From positions 186,001 to 250,000 of the forward strand of contig CAXXDH010000003.1 of assembly GCA_963677785.2 (NCBI GenBank): DNA of 64,000 bases. The letters are read 5' to 3'. Both the position numbers and the translations under genes were made by a program. Shown in pieces: positions 58,951 to 64,000 of the stretch. The notes beneath the pieces were generated by a model. The model saw nothing but the letters and a program-made list of their open reading frames with translations, was not told where the DNA came from and did not search any database. Each line of letters begins with the position of its first letter. The stretch's first letter is position 1. The stretch comes from G963665495 sp963677785. Lineage in GTDB: Bacteria > Desulfobacterota > Desulfovibrionia > Desulfovibrionales > Desulfovibrionaceae.

Positions 58951-61182
58951 ATGACCAACCAAGGGCAAGCCAGCTTTTCATTTCAATTAGAGGGATTTCC
59001 AAATAATCTATTTATAGTTGGAAATTTTTCGGGCACGGAAGCGCTCAGCAAACTGTACCAGTTCGATATCACGCTTATTTCCAATGATCCGGAAATTGAC
59101 CTCAATGCCGTGATGAAGACAAGCGCCACGCTTGTCGTGCATAAGGACGGTTACGACATTGTCTTTCACGGCATTGTCTCCCACATAATACAGCAGCAAG
59201 CCTTCAATACCCGATATATTTACCAGGCCGTGCTTGTTCCGCGGCTGTGGCGTACAACCCTGACGCGCCACAATCAGGTATTTCTGGACCAAAACATTCC
59301 TGAGATAATCGAATCCGTGCTGCAGAATTCCGGTTTTACTGCCAATGATTATGAATTGAGACTGCAGGGAAACTACCCTGCCAAAGAATACGTCTGCCAG
59401 TACCAGGAATCCCACTTCAACTTCATTTCCCGGTGGATGGAGCATGTGGGCATGTATTTCTACTTCGAACAGGACGGCGTATTTGAAAAATGCATAATCA
59501 CGGACACGGCCATGGCCCATGTGGAAAGCCCGGACCGTGCGAAGTTCCAGTACGTCCCGCCGTCCGGACTGGAGTCCACCCATTGGGATGAAGTGGTGGA
59601 GAGCTTCTTTTGCCATCAGACCTTGATTCCGGAATCGGTTTTGCTCAAGGACTACAATTACCGTACGCCGGATCTGGAGATCACCGGCCAGGCCGAGGTG
59701 GACAGTACGCGCGGCCAGGGCCGGGACTACGTCTACGGCGACCATTTCGCCACGCCCGAGGAAGGCCAGCGTCTGGCCAAAATACGCGCCGAAGAATACC
59801 GCTGCAGAGAAAAGCGCTTCGTTGGCGACAGCAGAATTCCCTTTATCCGGCCCGGCTTTCTGTTCACCCTCGAATCGCACTTCCGCAATGACTACAACCA
59901 GTCCTACCTCTGCGTCGACGTCAGCCACCGGGGCTATCGCAACACCTATCTGATCGACGGCATTGATGTCACTGAAAAAGAAACGCACCAAAGACCGCCC
60001 TATGAAAACACCTTTACGGCCATTCCGGCCCCTGTCCAGTTTCGTCCGCCCTTCCAGACCCCCAAGACCCGTTTTCACGGCGTGATCAACGCCAAAATCG
60101 ACGCAGCCGGAAGCGGCGACACCGCCGAGCTGGACGACCAGGGGCGCTACAAAGTCGTGCTGCCCTTTGATATCGGCGGTCGCGAACCCGGCAAATGCTC
60201 GGCCTGGCTGCGTATGGCGCAACCTTACGTAGGGTCGAGTTTCGGCATGCATTTTCCGCTGCACAAGGGCACGGAAGTGCTCCTGTCATTCGTGGACGGC
60301 GATCCGGACCGGCCGATCATTTCCGCGGCCGTGCCCAACCCGGACCATCCCAGCGTGGTCCGCTCCGGCAACGAATCCATGTCCCAGCTTATCAGCGCCT
60401 CGCAGAACAAGATCCATATGGAGGACAAGGAGGGCGAAGAGCGCATCATGCTGCATACGCCCAAAGGCAACAACAGCATCTTCCGGATCGGAGCTCCCAA
60501 TGATCCGGACTCGATTTTTGATTGGGACAAAGGAAAAGACCACTATAAAGAAAAAGGCGTGCTGCTCTCTACCGAAGGACCGTGTTCCTTCGAGGTCGGT
60601 AAATTCAAGACCGAAGTCGTTACCGGCGCCACAGCAGGTCTCTTTGTAGGGGCAAAACTCGAGTCGTGCATTGCTGCAAATATTGGACTATCCCTTGGAA
60701 CAGAAATGAAATACCATAAAATCTGGGATATAAAGTTCGGAGGGAATCGCCTCTTAAAAGTAGTGGACTCCATTGAAGACAGAGTGAAACTGGTAGAAGT
60801 AGCACACGATGTCAATTCCGTAAGAAATCACTTGAACACTATAATAAGTGGACATAATTCTATTAAAAATAAATATCGTTCAATCAAAGGAAGAGTATCA
60901 TCCCTCGAGGGGAAGAGAGATGATATTGTAGATGATATCAATACTATAAATACAAAATTAAATTCTGTTACAGGAACAGGGCAAAATTCTTACAAGAACA
61001 AAATAAATACAGCTATACAAGTTGTAAACAGCATTCGAACACAGCTCAATACAGTAAAAACAGAAGTAAATAATGTCAACATTAGACAAAATACAATTAA
61101 AGATGATGTAACAGATGTAAAAAATAAACTTACAACTTCTTTACAAAATATTTCTTCTTCCAACCTGACCGTCATCAATTGA
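58951..61182 (+). CDS. vgrG: Type VI secretion spike protein VgrG with AT-rich coiled-coil tail
   Basis: 743 residues. Gp27-like domain (about 10-370; NNLFIVGNFSGTEALSKLYQF, CQYQESHFNFISRWMEH) and gp5-like OB-fold (about 375-480; GRYKVVLPFD, GSSFGMHFP, VLLSFVDGDPDRPII), followed by the beta-helix start (about 480-550). This makes the membrane-puncturing tip of the secretion needle. From about residue 580 the DNA becomes AT-rich and the protein becomes an Asn/Lys/Ile-rich coiled coil (VNSIRTQLNTVKTEVNNVN) with no known toxin domain. The tail has its own base composition and looks like a replaced or added module. DUF2169 gene follows at 11 bases. Confidence 0.92.
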   Translation: MTNQGQASFSFQLEGFPNNLFIVGNFSGTEALSKLYQFDITLISNDPEIDLNAVMKTSATLVVHKDGYDIVFHGIVSHIIQQQAFNTRYIYQAVLVPRLWRTTLTRHNQVFLDQNIPEIIESVLQNSGFTANDYELRLQGNYPAKEYVCQYQESHFNFISRWMEHVGMYFYFEQDGVFEKCIITDTAMAHVESPDRAKFQYVPPSGLESTHWDEVVESFFCHQTLIPESVLLKDYNYRTPDLEITGQAEVDSTRGQGRDYVYGDHFATPEEGQRLAKIRAEEYRCREKRFVGDSRIPFIRPGFLFTLESHFRNDYNQSYLCVDVSHRGYRNTYLIDGIDVTEKETHQRPPYENTFTAIPAPVQFRPPFQTPKTRFHGVINAKIDAAGSGDTAELDDQGRYKVVLPFDIGGREPGKCSAWLRMAQPYVGSSFGMHFPLHKGTEVLLSFVDGDPDRPIISAAVPNPDHPSVVRSGNESMSQLISASQNKIHMEDKEGEERIMLHTPKGNNSIFRIGAPNDPDSIFDWDKGKDHYKEKGVLLSTEGPCSFEVGKFKTEVVTGATAGLFVGAKLESCIAANIGLSLGTEMKYHKIWDIKFGGNRLLKVVDSIEDRVKLVEVAHDVNSVRNHLNTIISGHNSIKNKYRSIKGRVSSLEGKRDDIVDDINTINTKLNSVTGTGQNSYKNKINTAIQVVNSIRTQLNTVKTEVNNVNIRQNTIKDDVTDVKNKLTTSLQNISSSNLTVIN

Positions 61183-61192
61183 GCTGTGATCC

Positions 61193-64000
61193 ATGAAGAT
61201 ACTCAAAGAGCTTTCACAAGGACTGTTGCTGCACTTTTTCGGGCAACGGACACAGCAGAACCTCAGCGTCGGCTGCCTCTATTTTTACGATTTGAGCGAC
61301 CCGGGCGATCTGCTCCCGGAAACCGAAATGTGGCCGTTTTTGCAGCAGGAATTGGGGCAAACGCTTTTCGACACCGGCTTGCCCAAGCCCTACGGCGAAG
61401 TCCTGGTCTGGGGAAAGTGCTTCCCCCCGGACGGGCGCCCCGCCCCCGCCGCCGTGGCGGGCCTGCGCGTGGGGCCGGTCTGCAAGGAGCTGGCCGTATA
61501 CGGTACGCGCTACTGGCGCAAAAACGCCGCCGGGGATGCCGTCAGCGATCCCGCCCCCTTCTCCGTCATGGACCTGGGCTACCAGAACGCCTTTGGCGGC
61601 CCCTCCTATACGCGAAATCCCCTGGGCAAGGGCATTGAAGCGGTGCGTACGGACTCGGGCGATGTTGGTATTCCGCTGCCCAATGTCGAGGATCCGGACA
61701 GATGCGTCGGCTCGCTCCAGGACAGGCCCGACCCCGCTGGCTTCGGCCCGCTGGCCCTGGACTGGCCGCAACGCAAAAACAAGTTCGGCACCTATGACGC
61801 GCGCTGGCTCAACGAACGCTGGCCCTTTTTTCCCGAAGACGCGGACTGGACCTTCGCCAATGCCGCCAACCCGGACCAGCGGCTGACGCAGGATTACAAC
61901 AACGGTTTTTTCAAAGGCGACGAGGTCATCCGCATGACCAACATGCACCCGGCCCGGGCGGTCTACGATTCCGCCCTGCCGTCCGTACGGCCGCGCTGTT
62001 TCATCGACCAGTACGAAAAATGCTGCGACCCGCACGCCAAAACCTTTTTCCGCGAAATCACCCTGCGCCCGGAAACGCTCTGGCTGTTCCCCCATGCGGA
62101 ACGGGGCATTCTGCTGTTCCGAGGCGCCGCGGAAGTGGCCGACGACGAAGGACTGGATATCAAATCCGTCTACCTCGACCAGGAGGCGCGGGAAGATACG
62201 CCTCAGCTCCTGGACTATTACCAGATGCGTTTTCTGGAGCAGCTCAAGCGCGGCGTTCCCATGGACACCGCTCCCCTGGAAGAGGCCGAACACCTGATGC
62301 AGCAGGCCGAAAAAAACCTGGCCGAGCTTCCTTCAATTGTCCGCGACGCCGTGGACGGCGTTCTGGGGCGTACGCCCGAGAAATCGCACACGCCGGACGA
62401 GCTCGCCGCCCTGGCGCAGCAATCCATCCAGAAACACAAGGCGCTTCTGGCCGAGGTAGCGCCGCTGTTGGAAGAAACGCGCAAACAGTTCGGCCATCTG
62501 GTCAAAGTGGATACGCAAGCACTGGGCAACCTGGAACAAACCCTGGATTCCCTGGGGGAAACCGCCCAAAAGCTTGCCGCCGCCCATCAGGAAGCTCATG
62601 CCAAAGTCGCTGAAGCAACCCAACTGGCCGAACAGGAAATGCAACAAGGCCTGGGCAACCATCCCCTGCCCAATGCCGGACTCCCCCAGGATGAACCCGT
62701 TGATCTGCATGTGACCGACGTCCCGCTCCCGCCTGAGGAGCGCTGGCAGCGCCGGGCCATACGCTTTGTTCAGGAGTGCAAGGAGCACTTGCGCGGGCCG
62801 TCGGAATTCAAAGAATACCTGCACTGGATCGGCTTTACCGACAGAACCATCGAGCGTTCGTGGTTCGGGTTCAATCCCTACGACAGAACGGAAAGCAGTT
62901 TTGAATGGGGGCTTGTGGATTCCAAAGACCAGGACGAGCCTTTTGAAATTTTATCGGGAATGGTACAGCCCTCTTTTGATGGGCCGGAACTGCGTACTGT
63001 CATGCTGCGCCCCCATGCGGGACATTTCGATTATCTCGGCAAAACCCTCAAGGGGTCGCGCGAAAAGCTGGGCTATACGCGCATTGTTCCCGGACGACCG
63101 GTGGTGGTCACGCACTTCAGCATAGAATACTGGCTGCTCAGGCAGGAAGCCGAACATCTCTGCGAACCGTTGACTCTGGGAAGTCCGGACATGGAGCTGT
63201 CATCGGAGCTGCAGCAGGCCCTGGCCGAAGCGCCCCAGCTGATCGCGCTGCAGTATCCACCCCATCCGCATGCCGACGTTCCCTCTTTCCCGCTTGAGGC
63301 CTGGCAAAAACTGCATCCTCAGGTCGAGCTGGTCCCTATTCCGCGTGGTGGCCTGCTCATACAGGCCCGGTACATGGGCGTACGCATCGAAAAATGGCTG
63401 CGGGGCCTCATCAAACCGGAACTCCTGCCCGACGAATCCATGACCCTGCAGGACCGGCTGGATCCGAAGATCGACATACCGGCCACTGTCAAACAAAAGA
63501 TCACGAACGCCAGGGCCGCCGTCCTGGCCAAATTCGACGCGTCCCAGGCCGAGGCGTCCGCTCATCTGGAGGAGGCAAAAGAAGAGCTGGCCAAGGTACA
63601 ACCAAACCACGGCATCCCGGACGACCTGTTCGGCAAGCCCCCTGGCCCGCAGCAGTCCACGGATACGCAGGCCCTGTTCAAGGAGTGTAAGGAAACAGCC
63701 TCGCAGCAGGTGGCCGAATTGAAAAAACAACTTAAAAATCTGCCGCCGGCGCCTGAAGCACAGAAGGACCTGGCTGAAGCCGTCGCGGATCTGGATACAT
63801 TCGCCAATACGGACCTGGACCAGACCGCGGCGACCGTCAAAGACGCCACGGCCAGACTCCAGACCGCCATGGACAAGCTCAATGCCGGACCGCCCGAATG
63901 GACGCGCAAACTGATGCTGGACCTGGGCAAAAATCCGGACGACCTGGGCGCCCCCGACCGCCTGACCCGCGAAGACGTCATCCGTTACCTCAAGGAGGAG
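61193..64000 (+). CDS. DUF2169 domain protein of type VI secretion (partial, 3' end outside window)
   Basis: The frame is open from ATG 61193 to the end of the window: 936 codons without stop. Residues 1-330 form a DUF2169 domain; the GYQNAFGGPSYTRNPLGKG motif (near 127) and WLNERWPFFPEDADW (near 205) are the family signs. DUF2169 proteins are T6SS accessory proteins encoded with VgrG and effectors, probably acting as loading adaptors. From about 360 to 500 and again 770 to 900 the protein is a helical, Gln/Ala/Glu-rich coiled coil, with a second domain between (about 520-700; HWIGFTDRTIERSWFGFNP). It begins 11 bases after vgrG, so it is co-transcribed. The effector probably follows outside the window. 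Confidence 0.85.
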   Translation, partial: MKILKELSQGLLLHFFGQRTQQNLSVGCLYFYDLSDPGDLLPETEMWPFLQQELGQTLFDTGLPKPYGEVLVWGKCFPPDGRPAPAAVAGLRVGPVCKELAVYGTRYWRKNAAGDAVSDPAPFSVMDLGYQNAFGGPSYTRNPLGKGIEAVRTDSGDVGIPLPNVEDPDRCVGSLQDRPDPAGFGPLALDWPQRKNKFGTYDARWLNERWPFFPEDADWTFANAANPDQRLTQDYNNGFFKGDEVIRMTNMHPARAVYDSALPSVRPRCFIDQYEKCCDPHAKTFFREITLRPETLWLFPHAERGILLFRGAAEVADDEGLDIKSVYLDQEAREDTPQLLDYYQMRFLEQLKRGVPMDTAPLEEAEHLMQQAEKNLAELPSIVRDAVDGVLGRTPEKSHTPDELAALAQQSIQKHKALLAEVAPLLEETRKQFGHLVKVDTQALGNLEQTLDSLGETAQKLAAAHQEAHAKVAEATQLAEQEMQQGLGNHPLPNAGLPQDEPVDLHVTDVPLPPEERWQRRAIRFVQECKEHLRGPSEFKEYLHWIGFTDRTIERSWFGFNPYDRTESSFEWGLVDSKDQDEPFEILSGMVQPSFDGPELRTVMLRPHAGHFDYLGKTLKGSREKLGYTRIVPGRPVVVTHFSIEYWLLRQEAEHLCEPLTLGSPDMELSSELQQALAEAPQLIALQYPPHPHADVPSFPLEAWQKLHPQVELVPIPRGGLLIQARYMGVRIEKWLRGLIKPELLPDESMTLQDRLDPKIDIPATVKQKITNARAAVLAKFDASQAEASAHLEEAKEELAKVQPNHGIPDDLFGKPPGPQQSTDTQALFKECKETASQQVAELKKQLKNLPPAPEAQKDLAEAVADLDTFANTDLDQTAATVKDATARLQTAMDKLNAGPPEWTRKLMLDLGKNPDDLGAPDRLTREDVIRYLKEE

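Noticed and set aside
1..64000. CRISPR arrays, rRNA or tRNA genes
   Set aside because: No regularly spaced repeats, no cloverleaf with conserved TTCGA arm and no rRNA sequence were recognised by eye.

Overview
The window looks like a chromosomal segment of a sulfate-reducing deltaproteobacterium close to Desulfovibrio. The reasons are a flavoredoxin-type flavin reductase, a ferredoxin-nitroreductase fusion, an octaheme cytochrome c complex with a Tat-exported iron-sulfur subunit, an abundance of multi-PAS hybrid kinases and TPR proteins, and a moderately GC-rich base composition broken by short AT-rich islands. The genus is an inference; no rRNA or tRNA gene was seen.

Layout. 1-2441: end of glmS followed by an exported AMIN/amidase_3 cell-wall amidase. 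2632-5735: a polar amino acid ABC importer (ATPase, binding protein, two permeases) with a hairpin after the binding-protein gene. 5812-13436: a Gate-domain membrane protein, a UmuD-like protease, a TPR/SPOR lipoprotein, a TPR protein with a degenerate receiver, a ferredoxin-nitroreductase, flavoredoxin and a small acidic protein. 13617-16469: a hybrid histidine kinase. 16833-21647: a redox operon (octaheme cytochrome, cytochrome b, thioredoxin-reductase-like flavoprotein, Tat FeS protein) preceded by a CstR-like repressor whose palindromic operator sits inside its own promoter. 22022-27357: a lipoprotein pair, and a YbbA/YbbP-like exporter divergent from a TesA-like esterase. 27486-37014: a TPR-methyltransferase, a KAP NTPase, a zinc-ribbon protein plus dinB, a decayed binding-protein gene, a Ste24-type protease and a Mut7-C protein.

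From 37225 to 38075 there is an IS5-family insertion sequence that abuts the stop codon of an SGNH hydrolase gene. Then come an adenylate cyclase-FHA fusion, a MltF-like lytic transglycosylase, purA, a thioredoxin-fold protein, an unrecognised 502-residue protein and a cupin. 46808-49739 (minus strand) is a tightly coupled three-gene unit: a DUF1858/periplasmic-binding-fold protein without a signal peptide, a HypB/UreG-like GTPase and a soluble-looking ABC ATPase, with no permease. It is preceded by a leader with a perfect 13-bp long-range stem. This is the best candidate for an undescribed system. Divergent from it, 50315-58591 encodes a PhnD-like lipoprotein, a 2153-residue hybrid kinase with nine PAS-like domains and a REC-GGDEF diguanylate cyclase, all overlapping: a complete extracytoplasmic-ligand-to-c-di-GMP pathway. 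The window ends in type VI secretion genes: a VgrG with an AT-rich coiled-coil tail and a DUF2169 protein running off the edge.

A family of intergenic hairpin repeats (four copies found) is scattered between 27.4 and 37.1 kb. All functional calls come from reading motifs by eye; no database search was run.
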